In this document: positions 26,801 through 41,800 of the stretch, piece by piece | How the letters are laid out: the number at the start of each line of letters is the position of its first letter | How positions within the stretch are numbered: the stretch's first letter is position 1 | Assembly (NCBI RefSeq): GCF_040807025.1 | Contig: NC_090953.1 | Coordinates: 1,301,501-1,365,500 of the forward strand | DNA length: 64,000 nucleotides | From: Struthio camelus | Taxonomy: Eukaryota > Chordata > Aves > Struthioniformes > Struthionidae | Reading direction: 5' to 3' | The notes under the pieces: model-generated | What the model saw: only the letters and a program-made list of their open reading frames with translations | What the model was told of the DNA's origin: nothing | The model's database searches: none | Position numbers and translations under genes: made by a program

Positions 26801-29800
26801 AATTACATTTTCCCTGATCAGTTAAATCTCGGCACACTATGGTGAAGAAAATAAAATTAATTATTATTTTATGGTTATATTTGCATAACCTGTCTTTAGG
26901 AAATACCTAAAGGAGCAAGGATTACCCAATGGATACATTTGTTCACTTAATCCAAAAGGCAAAGCTGAAGATTTACCTACAGTGGCCAAAACAAACAACT
27001 CCCTGGGGGAAATTCTGCTGCTTTTACAGTGTTTGCTCTTCTACATGCCTGCAGCTGTGTTTAAAACACTCTATAAACTACAATTGCACTTCTGTCACAA
27101 AACTCATGTCAAACATAAACCTAGCTCTTGACCTAGGAGTGAGATTACATACCACTTTTTTAAACAGTTCAATAGCCTGTGTTAAAAACAATGTACCCAA
27201 GAAAGAAGTTAGGCAGACAACACATCTGGGCTTACTAGAGATCCTTCTTTTTGAATTTTCAAATCTCTTTAAGCCATTGAAACCTGGCTGCCACTGGAAA
27301 ATTCAGTAAGGGCCATAAAGCACCTCTTGGCTTCGTAATCAATTACTCTCAGGGATCCCGGGAGAACTCGCATGGGTGTCTAAAACATCCAGCAAGAAAA
27401 TACTGGTGAGCAAAGCACTGACACCCAGAGGATTCGGCTGCGTCATCAGGTCGGCAAGTGGGAATGGTGGTAAGGAGCAGGACTGGAAGAACGAACTGCT
27501 GTGAAAATGGCACCGCAAGAGGCTGGCAGCAGCTGCCTGCCACCTTCCAGAGCCTGCTTTCCCCCTGGCACTGGAGCCTTTCTGCCTTGTGTCTTGAGCA
27601 TGCCGGAGTCTTTTAAGCTGCACTCGCTTGACACCACGGTATTTAATTTAATGGAAATTCCATTACAAACTAGTGGCATGTCACAGCTCAGATGCCTTCA
27701 GCTCATTTTCTCACCTTGTTCACAACCCCCCTTTTCTCTCTCCTATCACAGATCTCTCTCTGACACCTGGGCAATCCACAGGGATTTGCTTCTAATCCAA
27801 TACAACAGTGATTGGGCAAGAAATGAGACATCTGGGGAGCAGATGTGCCAGCCTAGAATTACCACATAAACAATGCTACTTCACAGTCAGTTATTTAGAT
27901 ACTTTCACTACAGAGCCACCTTTCCTATGCCAGATTTGGCAGCTGCATCAGTGAAGCCTGATAGGAGAGAACTTCCCCCTTCGTACCCCAGGTCATTATA
28001 ACTTGTACAGAAGTTGCTTGTGGAAAGCAAAGGGGTGATAAACAGCAATGGAATTTTTCAAAATGATTCTGAATCAGGATCAAAGAACATTTATTTTTCT
28101 TTTCTTTTCTTTTCTTTTCTTTTCTTTTCTTTTCTTTTCTTTTCTTTTCTTTTCCTTTCCTTTCCTTTCCTTTCCTTTCCTTTCCTTTCCTTTCCTTTCC
28201 TCTCCTCTCTTCTCCTCTCCTCTCCTCTCCTTTCCTTTTTCTTTTTCTTTGCACTAAAAGACACTGAATGTGTTTTACATCTACAAGCATTGAGTCTTTG
28301 CTCTTTGTTTGAATCATATTCCAAATCCTTTCTGTCTGCATGTAGCAGGAGCAACTTACATGTGAAAGCAGACACAGAAAACTCTATACTTCCACAGGCT
28401 TTCTACTGCCCAGATGGCTGGATAACCCCGTGAAATGAATTGCCTGTGGTGTTTCAAAAGAACATTGTTCTAAAAGATAACTGAATAATGACACCCCTCA
28501 TCTGTACAGTTTTGCTGTGTAATGCAAAAATGGGTTAGGACCAAACTGGTCAAATGATGGTGGCAGACTTTAGCAGGTGATAAGAAAGTATTGAGTTCCT
28601 CTCCCTAAATGCAGCTTTAGTGGAGAAGCCAAATGAATGGCTTGTATATCTGGGGAGGGGGAGCATTAACTTACGTGGGGTTGTTGCACTGTCTTTCCGC
28701 GTTCTGCACGCCAGCCCCGCAGGTCCGTGAACAGGCAGACCAGGAACTCCAGGATCCCCAGCTGCCATCAATAGCATCAGGACGGTAACCCACTTGCACA
28801 CACTCTCCATTGAAGCACCACTGTAAAGAGACCAGCCAGAAGAAGGGAAACCAAGGTTTAACGATAGATCATCATACACTGACTGACACTGATCTGTAGA
28901 CCCGCACCTCAAGGAGCACTAAAGCCCAGCACTCCTGCTCTGAATATCCATGCTTCATTCACACCAAGATGCTTGAAGGTCAGCTAAGTTCTGCCAGAGC
29001 CAAGTGCAGCTCCAAGTAATGGGAAATTCAGGGATGTTGGGCTAATTGAAGATTTGCATAAGGGAACACTCCTAAGTAACCCAAACCTCCACTGAGGTCT
29101 CTCAGCAAGGAGATTTGCAGTCTGACTTCATTCCAGAAGGGAAGAGCCAACGTGGCATAACCATGGAGAATGGGTAACGTGGGAGGTTTTGCAGGGATTG
29201 GCTGTTTAACCATGGTGTAATCCCCAGTGCTCTAGGGCCAAGTCACTGGGAGGTGACACTTAAACTGTAAAGGAAAGAAGGGTACAGATATTTTTATGAC
29301 TATATAGTTTTATCCTACCTTGGACAGGAAGCTACTGTTTTGGAAGAGAAATGCATGTTGGCTCTGTCACACAGCTGCTCCAGTACAGGAGCCAGCACTA
29401 TCCCATAAAAGGGTTACCACAGTGGCCAGGAGTTGGCTGCACATCGCAGCTCCCAGAGAGGCAGCTTTCCTCCTCGGCACCTGGCGCGCACCTGCAGCGG
29501 TGCACACTGAGCTCCATCAGGCGCCCACAGGGCTCCTGTGCTTGGTTTGCACTACCTGAGCAATGAAACTGGGGAACAGAGGCCTCTACACAGGCCTCAG
29601 CTCTCCACGGAAATCAGACCCCAGAGACGAACGTCTGCCACAGAAACCTGTCAGAGAGCAGAATAGGACTTGCACTTTTATGCAGTGTTAACAAACTGCA
29701 GGTTTCACTTTTTTAAGGTCAGTCAGCTTCACTGAAGTGCATCTCTCCCTGAAAGCAATGGGAGGTTGGCCAGAGCTAAGACAGCAAGATAAGTCCATCC

Positions 29801-32800
29801 TTCTTGCACAGGAGTCTGCAAAACTTCAGGTTTTATGCCCATCAGACAAAGATCCTCCCTCGTGGGCAGGAAAAGGAATCACTGCAACTGTAAATATGAC
29901 TGTTTCTAATTACCTTGTTGTCTCCGCATGTTGTACCATCAACAGCAGCATCCAGCTTGGAATGGCATGTGTTCCCCACTGTGCACCACAGCGTATTGCA
30001 GACACTCTGCAGAAAACATGTTTGCGTAGGACACTCTTACTGCACAGTCCAGCGCACCAGTACAAATTTAACTTTGCCAAACACATTCATGCATCAGTGG
30101 GGCCCCAGACCAATGAATCAGCAAAGAGCCGAACTCCCATTCCCTGCTCCTCTCCTTGTCCCATCTGCCTCTCTCCATTTCTCTATTCAGCCCCCTTACC
30201 TTCCTCTCCACTCTCCAGTGACCCCTCTGTTAACTGCCAGGAGGGAGTTAATGACTGCTGGATGGGGCGTGTTGGGAGCAGAGAGGGCTCTGCAAACAAA
30301 CCTCTCTCCCTGGACTTAACTGAGAGAACAATGGTCTTTTGTCCACAGTCAACCACTTTGCCTCATCCCCTTGTTACCAGGGAGAATACTGCCCTGTGGA
30401 AAGACCCTCACCACCCAGACCACCCTCCAAGGCACCAGATTCTGTGTTACATTGAGAAAACAGGGGAAAAGCCCTGGCTTACATCCATGTCGTCACAGAA
30501 GGTGGAGTAGCCACCGTACTGCAGCCGGCACTGGTGACCAACGTCGTAGAGAACGCCCGGGGGCACCAAGGGGTAGTCCAGCACTTCTCGGGCAGGTGGG
30601 TCGTCCAGACACAGCCCCCAGCCCCGGCTGCAAGAGAGAAGACAGAGCACGCATCGCCTTCAGCCCCAGCAAGCCAGTGAAGATGCTATTTCACACAGTG
30701 CTTCAGCAGTTGCTAGCAGGGGAAGCAAATGACTTGTTACTGTCTCATTACCATAAGCTGTTACTTGTTCGTTCTGATAAGACTCTGGCTCTTCAATAAT
30801 CTCAAGACCTGCTCCAACATGAGGATGTGTATGTACTGTTATCTGCTTCTTCTAGGTGGGAGCTCAGGTGCTCTGCTCTCAGAACACTTTCCCTGTCCTT
30901 GGAGCAGTGCAAGTTAAGGGGAAGCTGAAGGTGCCTGAAAGCAGCAGGGGCTTCTCTGTGCGGCTCCTGGGAAGATGCCTGGCAGCAGAGACTCTCTCCC
31001 TTGCATATTTCACATCCCCCAGCCCACAAGACCAATGTCTTAATTGCATTGAACATTACTTGCTAACTCAACAAGACTAGAAAAATAAACCCTACTTGGG
31101 CCAGGTGACACGCTTGACTGAAAATCCTGACAACTCTCTTTTAAAATCTTTGCTCAATTCAAACAAAGTCTTCACTACTGCTCTCAGCAATTTGCTTACT
31201 CCCACTTTCTGGCTGACAAAGGAAACTGTGCAATACTCTCATGGGAGCACTGTGAAAGCGCCCATCCCACAGGAGTATCCGTTCTCACAGGCTTTCCAGC
31301 CACACTGTAGACTCAACAGACTTGGGTGAAACTCCTTGGAGGTCTGTGGAAAAGCTATTTATACAAAATCCCCAAATAAATGGCTAAGTTCTAAGGAGCT
31401 CAGCTGTGAGCCCAAGAAGAGGGCGTTTTTCCAGTGCTCACTGGTTACAGCAGCACTGCGTCCTCCTGCAAAGCTCTGGGCTGTGTGTGCATAGCAGCGC
31501 TGCTCTTTCCTGAGTATCCACTTCTGCTCCCGTTTCTACCTATAAATGACTTTAAGCCTGGACCCACGCTGCTCATTTTTGCTAACGGGCAGACATCAGA
31601 CACAGCAAAAGCTATCGGAAAGGGCAGAAGCTATCAGCAAGATATCTCCATGAAAGCAAAGGCTTGTAGAACAGAGCACTTTGCATTCACCAGAAACACT
31701 AGCAGTTTCTTCCTGAAGAGTATTTTAACTTTTTAATCATCTTATGCACAGGCAGTTCAGCTCAAACTGGAGGGTACAAAAAGAAAGGAGAGGGTTCAAT
31801 TTGTCAACCTTGCCCTCTGTGTGCCCAGGGGCCCCAGGTTCTCCAAGGGGCAACACACAAGGCAACACCAATGCCTCCCTCAAAGGAGATGTATGGAACA
31901 ATACACCCAATATTGTTATGTCGTGGTTTGGTAGCAAGGCAGTTCTGCCTGCGCTACTACCACGGGGACCATATAACCCTCTGCAGCCTAGGGCATGGCT
32001 GCAGATGGCTGAAGCTCATGGGTCAAGCAGACATGCAATGAAAGTGGAGATCCTAACTGGAGATGTATAGTCCGGTCACCACAGGAGCACAGAATGTCCC
32101 ACGGGAGTTCTTACAAAACTGAAACCTTTCCCCTCCGGCAGGACCAGCCTCCTTCCCACCGCTCCCTTGCAGCCCACCAAGCTTCAGTCCGAGAGCGAGC
32201 ACAGAGAACCCTGCTGCCCCACACAAAGTGTCCAGCTGTTCCCCAAAGAAAAGTCAGAAACGTCACTTTGTGTGGGAATAAGCCCTTGACTTCTAGCTTT
32301 GCAATCAGGTCACCAGCTAAGTCCCCATTCTGGAGTCAGAACCTCAGTTTCATCATTCAAGGTGAAGGGTTTCATTTGAACAAACATTTCACTGCTGAAA
32401 AACAGATGTTGTCCTTGCGTTCATACATCACGCTGACCCCAGAAATGTCCCAGTGGATACTCCAACACTAGTGTCAATGTCCTGCTAATAAAAATAAAAT
32501 AGACTGTCAGCAACAAACCTCACTCACCATCATATTTGCAGCTACAAACGGTGTTCAAACTGTGCTGGGCAGTACATCTTTAGAAAAGACATGCTAAAAC
32601 TAAGCCCAAAGCACTGTCAAGAAGGCCGAAGGCATGCTGCCAGGTTACTTGAGAGCAGCGAGTCCCTGGATGTTCCTGGCCTGCTTTCACTGTTGCAAGT
32701 GGGTTTGCTCTGATACTTCACAAACACATAAGAAATTGTCACTAGCTTAACTTACCGTGTTGATTTAAACAAACTTGTTTTCAGCAACACAAAGTTTCCA

Positions 32801-35800
32801 GTGTGGGTTTCTGAGCAGATTAGATTACTTTCATTTGCTGGGATTAGGAACAGGTCTAAATTAACTTGAAATAAGATTCCTTTTTAACCAAAGCTGGAAC
32901 CACATATGGGTTTCAACAGCTCGGTTCAGAAGTGGGTGGCAGCTGGGCTGGCACAAGCGCCTGGAGTATTGGGGACTCCCACGCTGCAGGGTGCCAGCGA
33001 CACCAGGGCACGATGCCAGCATGCACCTCTTTCCACCTTTCACATCCTGCCCCAGGGAGGTCCCTGCTGTACGCTTCAAGCAGCTTAGCCAGCCCACAGG
33101 TAACACAGCTATTTAAAATACCATCCATATATTTTCCACAAGCAGCTTCCCCACTGGAAAAAAATTGTTTTCACTAGCCCAGTGTCTTGCTATTCATTGC
33201 TTCCTTCCAGCCTCTACCAAGTCTACTGATAGCTCCACCATCGTCTCTCGCATCCTACTGGAGAAGGACAGTTTTTTGTGGATGATGTTAAGACCGAACT
33301 GGCGTTAATTAAGTGCAGATTAAGCAACCGAATGCAGTATTATGGTCCAGTCTCAAGCTGTAAGCTGTTTCAGGAGTACAGCAAAGTCACTGCATTGCAC
33401 CTCTACAGATATTTTCTTTACCGGCTGGTGGAAAACATTTTAGAAGAATATTTTATATGAACTTGCAAAGAATAGTATCTTTGCTGGGGACAGTCAAGGC
33501 TTAAGCATTGGACTCCTGCATTGACTTCATCCATGATACTAGTGCTCCTCTGGACTAGTTCACCAACTGTCTACTCAGTCTAAAAGCATATGGGGCCTCC
33601 ACATACTGCTTCAAAACCCCCAGTCAATCTTTCCTGCCCTTTGATCTGCTCAGGGCACTTTCTGTCTTTCCTCAGGTTATGGGAGAGGTCTGCAGTCCCA
33701 TGCACCCAGTATGCTGTCCCAGCATGAGAGGATGATTTAGAGTTAATATTGACTTTGCCAGTAGTATGTTCAAAATCTATTTCTTCACTAAACATTTTAC
33801 AGCAGTACTACAGGTATCTTCAATTGGCCTCCATGTTTTGCACAAAAAGCCTGGCTGAGCCAGCAAAAATTGGCATGATTTTTGTTCTGCCTTTGAAGGG
33901 ATATACAGGAAACTACACTCTCTGCGCTAAGATTTCACAGGGGTCTGTCCTGCATCTGCCTAATTCAGTTTGTTCATTAATGAGCTGGATGATAGACTAG
34001 ATGGTATGATGATTAAATCCCCATAGGACAGTACGCTCTGGGAGGATCTGCAAGCACATTTGAGAGTAGGATTAAAATTCCAAAAGCTCTTGGAGAATGG
34101 GAATAACGGTCCAAAAAGCCAGGGCTGAATTTAATAAAAACAAATGCAGGATTCAAACTTGGGAAAAATCAGCTGCGCAAATAGAGGACCTAGAATAAGT
34201 GGCGGAAGAGCAGTGCAGGAGGAAGGGCTCTGGGAGTTAGTCTGGCTGAGCAGGGGGCAGCAGCGTAGTGCTGCTAACGCAAGTAAACATCACCCACATC
34301 CAGGTTAAAGAAATGTGGCGCCTGACTAGAAGAGCCCACAGGAGGACAGCGGAAGAAGGCCTTCGTCACTGTGAGGAAAGACTAAAAATTGGTTGTTTGA
34401 GCTAGAGAAGAAAAGACTGAGGGGAGATGTGACAGTCTGCAGCTACGGGAAGGCTGCTGCTGAGATCAAAGGACTGTTCCCCACCCCATAGCGTACCTAT
34501 GGGCCCAGGCAGAGCATGCATTAGATAGCGAACCCATTTTAAAATGTTCTTCTACTAGCTCAGCTGGCAAAGAGCTCACTTCTTGTTGGAGGTGTGAGCA
34601 AAGAAACTTTATAGCATCTTCCAATTTCTCCAAGGATTAGAGGGAAAAAAATCACCAAATGTCAAAAAGGGGCTTGTGCAGAAAGTGCTAGCGTGACACA
34701 GAGTAGATCAGCTGTCTGTCTCCAGAGCTGGGAGATGCAGAGCTGTCACTCAACCATGAGCACATCACCATTACCTGTCACTTACTGCACGATCTGGCCT
34801 GCTCCAGGACCCTTCATTAGCTTGAAAAGGAGGAGCTCATGATGCTATTTCTCGGGGGGGACAGAGGACATGGGGAGGTGACCTCTCCAGCTCTCCTGGG
34901 TGTCAGAGAGGACCCTGACCCACTGTCTCACAAAACGGTCATGGCACTCAGCCCGGGCCAGACCCCAGCAAGGAGCCTCCTGCACCGGACATGCAGCGCT
35001 GTCAAAGACGTGAATTGTTTTCAGATGCTTAAACATTCAGCAGCATTCTCTCTCTTTTGTAAAATAATCATCATCATCATCTGAAAGCGCACTTTATTTA
35101 ACACGAGGTCTGTTCCAAGCACATCTAGCAACCCCAGGTCAGCAGGGTCTCAATTTTTGGCTTATTCCTTCCCGTTTTCCTGCCAACATCGTATTATAAT
35201 ATACTCATGTCTGTGCTCACAACAGGCCTCTCCTTTGCTTCAGGGATGTCACAGACATTGAAAGAGGCCTGCTGAACTGTTCTCTGCTCTCGAAGGAAGA
35301 GCTGCCCCCTCTGGGAGGAGAGTAAAGACAGACAAAAGCACAACTGGAAAAGCATCCAGATGGTCTGCTTCTTCCCTGCTGCAATTAAGAGCAGCTCAAG
35401 GTTATGGCAAGCAGGAAATTCTTAGGCTAAAAGTGAAGGTTAAAAATAGAGGGCCAAGTATTCTGTGGATTCAAGAAAAGTACCATTCCACTGAAGACCA
35501 TAAATCAACAATAATTCACCCTACCTGGGGGACAAGCCCATATGCTTTTGGCTGGGATTGATATGACTGGGATTTAGAAACGGGGGGTCAGCATCCAGCC
35601 AAAGTTCCTATCATCTAACTCCCTGGGCCCTTGCTAACACATCAGCACAGAGCTAGAGCTTTCCCCAGTGCTGTTTCTTGCAGATGCTCTCATTGTTTTC
35701 TAATATTCCTGTAGCAAGGAAGAAAAATGCACCTCCAGCGCAAGATACTGGCTAACAAATGTAAATCTCTGGGCCATGTTCTTAAGAACTTAATAACAAC

Positions 35801-38800
35801 AGGCTGAAAAATCAGCCACAGGGCGCTAAAAATAAACAAATGTATGAAAGAATTTGGCTCAGTTTAATTTCATCATGTGATGCCTCCTGCCTATAGGCAA
35901 ACATTGTTAGCTTGCCCTGAGCAGTGTCTCTCTACCAAGCTGAGCGTAAAGTGAGATCAGGCCCTGCAATGACACACACCAAATCTCAGCAGGGAGCAAA
36001 AATATCTTGGGACAATAAATGAATGTCAAAGTCACTCCCTTTCCCCCCCCCGGCAACCACACACACACTCATATTTACAAGGTGCTGTGAATGCCATGGG
36101 AAGACAAGCACGGAGATCGCACCGCAGAGGTATCTGAAGCCTGGCCCTGACACACACGCGTTGTGCACACAGACCATAGCAGCCCCCGTTCCCTGGAGCT
36201 GCATTCACTGACCTCCTGGCAACGCGGGGTGGCCATCCCGGCTCCCTGGCACTGCACCCACCAACCTCCTGGCAATTCAGGGTGGCAGCTCTGGCTGGGC
36301 TGGGACAGACGGGCCCATGTCATCTGTTTTCACCTCTGAAAGACCTCCCTCTGGTTCAGTAAACTGTATAAATCATTTTTGCGATCAAAAATGGCTCCTT
36401 CTGCTTGACAGCTCGGATGTGTCAACATGCTTCTAGCTGGACTCCCCTCAGTCATGCTGGTACAAATGAAACGTGGCTCCAGTCCTGCCACTGACTGACA
36501 CAGGAGCACAGAGGAACAGACCTGATTCCAGTGTTTTGCTGCTGAGATAACTACACTTTGGGAACCCAGACTGCTAAGTCAATAAAGAAAACTGCTCTGC
36601 CTTTATTTGTCCAAATCAAAAGCAATAAGCTAGTGTGCCACCACACAAACGTTTGCTTTGCTTTTGGATACAAATACTCCTTCTTTTTAACAAGGATCTA
36701 GGCAACTAAGCCGGTTAAAAATACCCCCAAATCCTCTGGGGCTGACTTCTGGGTAAGACGAGTCACTTTGCTGACTACAGACCCCAAAGTCCACCTCAAT
36801 CCGCACGTGTGGAGGTTGAGCACCCACACAAAAGAAAGAGAAGAGAAAGTGAGGGACTTACTCAAGGAATCGTGTGATGTACTCCTTGCTGCAGCGGGAC
36901 CAGGTGAGTGGGGACGTATCGTACAGGAGCTGTGGAGACATGATGAAAGGTCTTTTCCCAACTGGCTCACAGTCATTGCTGCTTCCATCATGCTGAATCC
37001 CAAAACTGTGTAAGAGCACAGTCCCACAAAGGAGAGGTGAGCCGCAGGCCTGCCACAACCATGCAGGTTCTCTGCTTTCTAGCAGAATATCATACATCAC
37101 ATCTGACATTGCAAACATTCAGAGCTTCTTGGGGGACTTGTGGATTAACAAACACAAGGGCATTTGGCAGTTTGGGAAATCTTAACGAAACCAGAGACAG
37201 TGCCGTGAACTTTGTCAACCCAGGGCCATGCTTTAGTGGACAGGAGCTGGGCACCTAGGGGCTAATCTCAGCTCTGCGAGCCTGGGTGAATCCTCCTTTC
37301 TGCACCTCCTTCCTGCCCTCCTGACTGAAATAGAGATTGCTTCTCACCGCGCGGAAGGTGCAGTGTCTCCGTGCTTTGGCAATAGGAAATGCTGCTGAGC
37401 AATGAACATAGGGAGATGATGGCAGCTGAGAGAAGCGGGAGTTTTCCTCCGGCACATCTCAGGGCCATTAAGTGTAGTAGCACTGCACTAGCAAACAAGC
37501 TGAGCTACTGGAACTGCCTGTCTATGTGCTCCTTGCACTGGCTCACATGAAATTGTTTTACCTTGTAATTAGAATGTGCCAAAAGCACACAACTTCATTA
37601 ACTACTATAGCTAACAGTGGCAAATGGCAGGTAACTTGGTAAGCAGTGGTAACTCAGCTGCGTTCAGGGATGTGTGCATTCCCTATGTCCCATAATACCA
37701 AGAACAAGGAGAAGAACAGCTCCCACTACCCACATCCCTAAAAGTTTGCTTCTCCTTTTCCTTACACTGGAGTAAACCAAGAGTATTTCCACTTGAACAG
37801 GCCCAAATTCAGTGCAGGTGTGGGTAAAATATAGCCTAGAGAATTCAGTGCAAGGCTCTTTGGCCTGTGCTTTATTCTTTACAAACAAATATTTGCCATG
37901 TATCTTCTCTGCATTCACCAGAGCACAAGTAAACTCTGTGGTAGTCACAGCCTGAAACATGGAGTGTCATGATTAGCTCCTTTTTCATTTACATGTATCA
38001 TGATGTGTTTCTAGACACGTGTAGGTTCCAAGCCTAGTATTTCCCTTATTATTGCTGCTATTTGCATCCACTAAACTGCAGGTGCTCAGAAAAGAAATAC
38101 GTTTATTACTCCCTTACCATCAATAAGCAAGTCTATGTGGAAAAACTCTAGGGACAGCTGATTTGAAAGGCAATCAATCATGGAGAGGACAGTAATCACA
38201 AAGCGGGCCATTAAGGGATGTTACTTAAATTAATGGATGAGATTTAGCACAACTGTCCAGGCTGCTTACCGTTGGACGTATGGTTCACCTCTAAGTATCT
38301 CAAAAGCATTAACTAAAAATGTAACTGAAGTAATGAGCAACAAGTATTGTCTGAGGAGATAAGCATCCCCATGGTATTGTTCATACCCAAGGGAGACACA
38401 GAAGGCGACTTGAAGTGACAAAGCCAATGGACTGTGCTTAATGCAGAGAATATATAGAGCAAGCATTTAACTGAATAGATTAATGAATCTGAAATTTAAT
38501 ATAATTTAATGAATAAGTCATTACATGTTCTTTTGCCAAGGTACATATTTTATGCAAGACTTTTATTTCAGCTTTCCTACCGAAAACTCGGCCAATAAAA
38601 AAGTAATGAGAATACTGAACAAGACTGATCTAATTAAGCTTACTGAGTATATAGTTTTATCATATGAAGATACTGATTATGAACTATGATGATCAAGTGA
38701 CCTTTTCAGAGTTTAATGGTCTTAAACATAGAGTAGAAATTAGGACAAGTAAAATCCCATCACTGATTCTATACACAGACTGAATTCTAATGTTCTTACT

Positions 38801-41800
38801 GAACAACCCTATTCTCCAAAATCCTTAACTTCAGCAACACAGAAAATAGTCTACAAACGTAATTAGTCTAGGTTTCCTTGGAATACATGCTTTTCAGTGA
38901 GCCTACGGCAATCAAAAACTTAATTCTCTGAAATGAAATTCTCAGGGTAGATTCCTCTGGACTCTGAGAAAGTTTTGCCTAAGTGAGGAACTTCCAGCTT
39001 CTGCTTGTACCTTTTCAACCCTTGACTAAACAGTGCAAAGGATAGAGGTCAGAGAAGAGACTAGGAAATCGGTGGTACCTGTGTCCGAGCTCATGGGCCA
39101 CGGTGAATGCCAGGGGAAGGCCTGTGTCCTCATTTATATTACAGCTTCGGTGGGGCTGACACATTCCTGCCACGTGAGACAGACCCAGAGTCTCACAAGG
39201 TCTGTTCATTGCTGCACAGATGTCTTTCCTTTGACGTTTGGAAACAACAAACAAACACATACGCTCACAGAGGGCAAAGAGGTTGTTTAAAAACAGCAAG
39301 TTTCAAAGCAAAACATGAAAACGAGTGCGGGCAGGGCTAGAGAGATCTGAGTGGAGTCAGCTCTCAATGGGAAGGGAGAGCTCCAACACCAAGGCCACGT
39401 GAGGTTTGTGTGAAGCCAGGCAAGTAGAACTCGCCAGCAGCACACTGGCTATCTGCGGCGTAAACCCTTCTGTGGTCCTAATGCGTCTGTCCTGGGGGCA
39501 AGTGTATCTGACCAGACATTTGTCCCTGGGACGGAGAAGGTGTTCCAGGGAGCTGCAGGACATGAGCCTGCAGATGAAGACACATTGACGCTCGCCAAAC
39601 AGAAGCAAGAATGGAGACATCCAAATGGCTTTCCACAGCAGAAGGATTTATGACTTTTTCTTTCCCCTTTACTCTCTTAGTATCCCCAGCATATTAAAAA
39701 GCCTGATTAATGGGAAATGCAAGCCAGCCTGGCTACATTTATTCCATTGTATAACTAAAGCTGATGCTGGTAATAATCAAGCAGTTACTGCATTTCTTGG
39801 GGAATTACATCCCAGGGGTGCTGTGGTCTAAGGCAGAGAAGCTCCAGCCACCCAGGAAGAATAACTTCATTGAAATACAAGACCTTGAGGATCTTATTTC
39901 AGCTACAAAGCAGATCTCCTAAAGAAGATAAAACTGTTGTGGGCTGTGAGTCAGTGCACAAACAAACACGATATTGCCAACAACCAAGCTGCTGCAGGCT
40001 GAAACCATCAAACTGTATGTTTTGACTGCAAGGTATATAAACTTGGCCAGAGGAATGAATTTCACTAAGCTTCATGGGAGGTTAGGGGCCTTCTCTGAGA
40101 CTGCTTTGCAAATCCTTGCATTAGTCTACAAGGAAAATAGGAGAGTTCATCCCCATGTAAATCCCCTGGGAGGATCAAGCCATGCTGGGGCTTGGCAATA
40201 GGGCCATGATGAAAACCTGGTTTGGAAACCCCAACTGGAAGCTGTCTCCTGATTTAAACCTGAAGTTTGAGACCAGTTCCAGCCTTTAAGGCCAGGCAAT
40301 CTTCAAATTTCATGTGGTATGGCTTACCACATGTGTGGGCATCTGACACAGGGCTCACACACTGGGAGTGAGATTGAGACAGATCCCACTAAGATGTTCA
40401 TCTGGCTGCCCATGTGTCCATGTTCCTCCAGCTATTAGAGCAATTTCTAATGGGTAAAGTAGCAGCTGAAAGCATAGAATTAGCCCATGGGCACAATACC
40501 TTGTGAGTAGGACTGCGACATCATGATGCAATGGATGGGAATCTCCTTTAATGTTGATACTTTTCTGCCATTTGCAAAAACTTTTCAAGGTGTTATCTGC
40601 ATGGTGGGAGATTTTCAGATCCTCCTGCCAACATGATTAAAAGTCTGCTGTCATATTGCTGCTGGATTTGTTTGGTTTTTAGGATGCAGGGGAGAGGGGT
40701 CTGATTTCCGATACATCAGAGTAAAATCAGAAGTAACTGCCAACCAGATGGAATTGCTCCACATTTATAAGTTGGGTGGGAATCCAGTTCTTTTCTACTT
40801 TTTTTTCATCTGTGATTCAACTGAAACATTAGATCATCTAATACAGGCGGTTAAGAAACACCACGGGAAAATATTCCATCCTGACTGATGTGCTTCAGAG
40901 AAGGATGCAGCTGGGGAGCCATACTGAACAGCTGAGCAGCTTCAGGCTCCCTGAGAATGATCACTGCAGCTGGGAAGCACAAACAACCAGCATTTCACAG
41001 CCCTTAGCCAATGCTACTAGCTGTGATATTCCTGCGGGACTTGCTGAGCTCTGAGCAGCAGAAGCAGAGCCGCTCAGCATCCGCTGGATACACTCTCACC
41101 CTCAGCCTGACTGCTGACATGGGGGCTACTCCTCCCCTAAGTTTGAAGGCATGCTGCCAAAACCAAAATAGCAGCACCAGTGGCATTGGGTAACATCCCA
41201 TAGGTTGCAGGATGGGAAGGAAGATATTCTGATGTGAAACTGTCACAAATTAACGAATAAGTGACTAGTTATTCTAAGAATCAGAGTCCACAGCTCCTCT
41301 GACCATGGAATCCCCTTATCTCTAACTGGGATGCAGCCCAGGCAGAAGACCAGGAATTGAGGCACAGCAGTCTGCCTTCATCTTATGCAAGTTCATCCAG
41401 GGCATGCCAACAGCACAAAAGAGCGCTTATAGGCTTTCAAGGCCAGCTCTCCATTTATCCAGAGTCTGGCAGCCAGGGTGGAAATGTGAGTCATGTTGTT
41501 TACTTCTTACCTCCTCATCTTCTAGCAGGATGAGTCGCACTACAGCAATGTTGATGGGGTTTCCAATACTGGCATGATGGAACAAACCTGCCACCTGCAA
41601 AACGCAAAAGCCAAATACATAAAGCTGAAAAGAAAGTCACTGCTCTGCGACAGTACTCCTGATAAGTACCTTCTTGAGGGAATGTGAGCTCAAAGGGAAG
41701 CTACTGGAAGTTGTTGACAACATCCCTGGGAATTCCCAAAAATGAAAGACAAGACCAGATGCAGCTTTGGACCGAAATATTTGTAGTGCAATGATATCTC

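Larger units (their letters stand above)
30628..36861 (-). other. ADAMTS7: ADAMTS7 intron 8
   Basis: A 6.2 kb intron, the second largest. It contains an old, decayed CR1 fragment (about 33,975-34,478), a run of nine C followed by a short CA tract (36,043-36,069), and an imperfect 53-base duplication (36,188-36,295). Confidence 0.8.

Noticed and set aside
29737-30510. 257-codon plus-strand frame across exons 9 and 10
   Set aside because: It is antisense to two certain ADAMTS7 exons, starts at a GTG rather than ATG, and resembles no protein I know. Codon structure of the exons on the other strand explains much of the openness.
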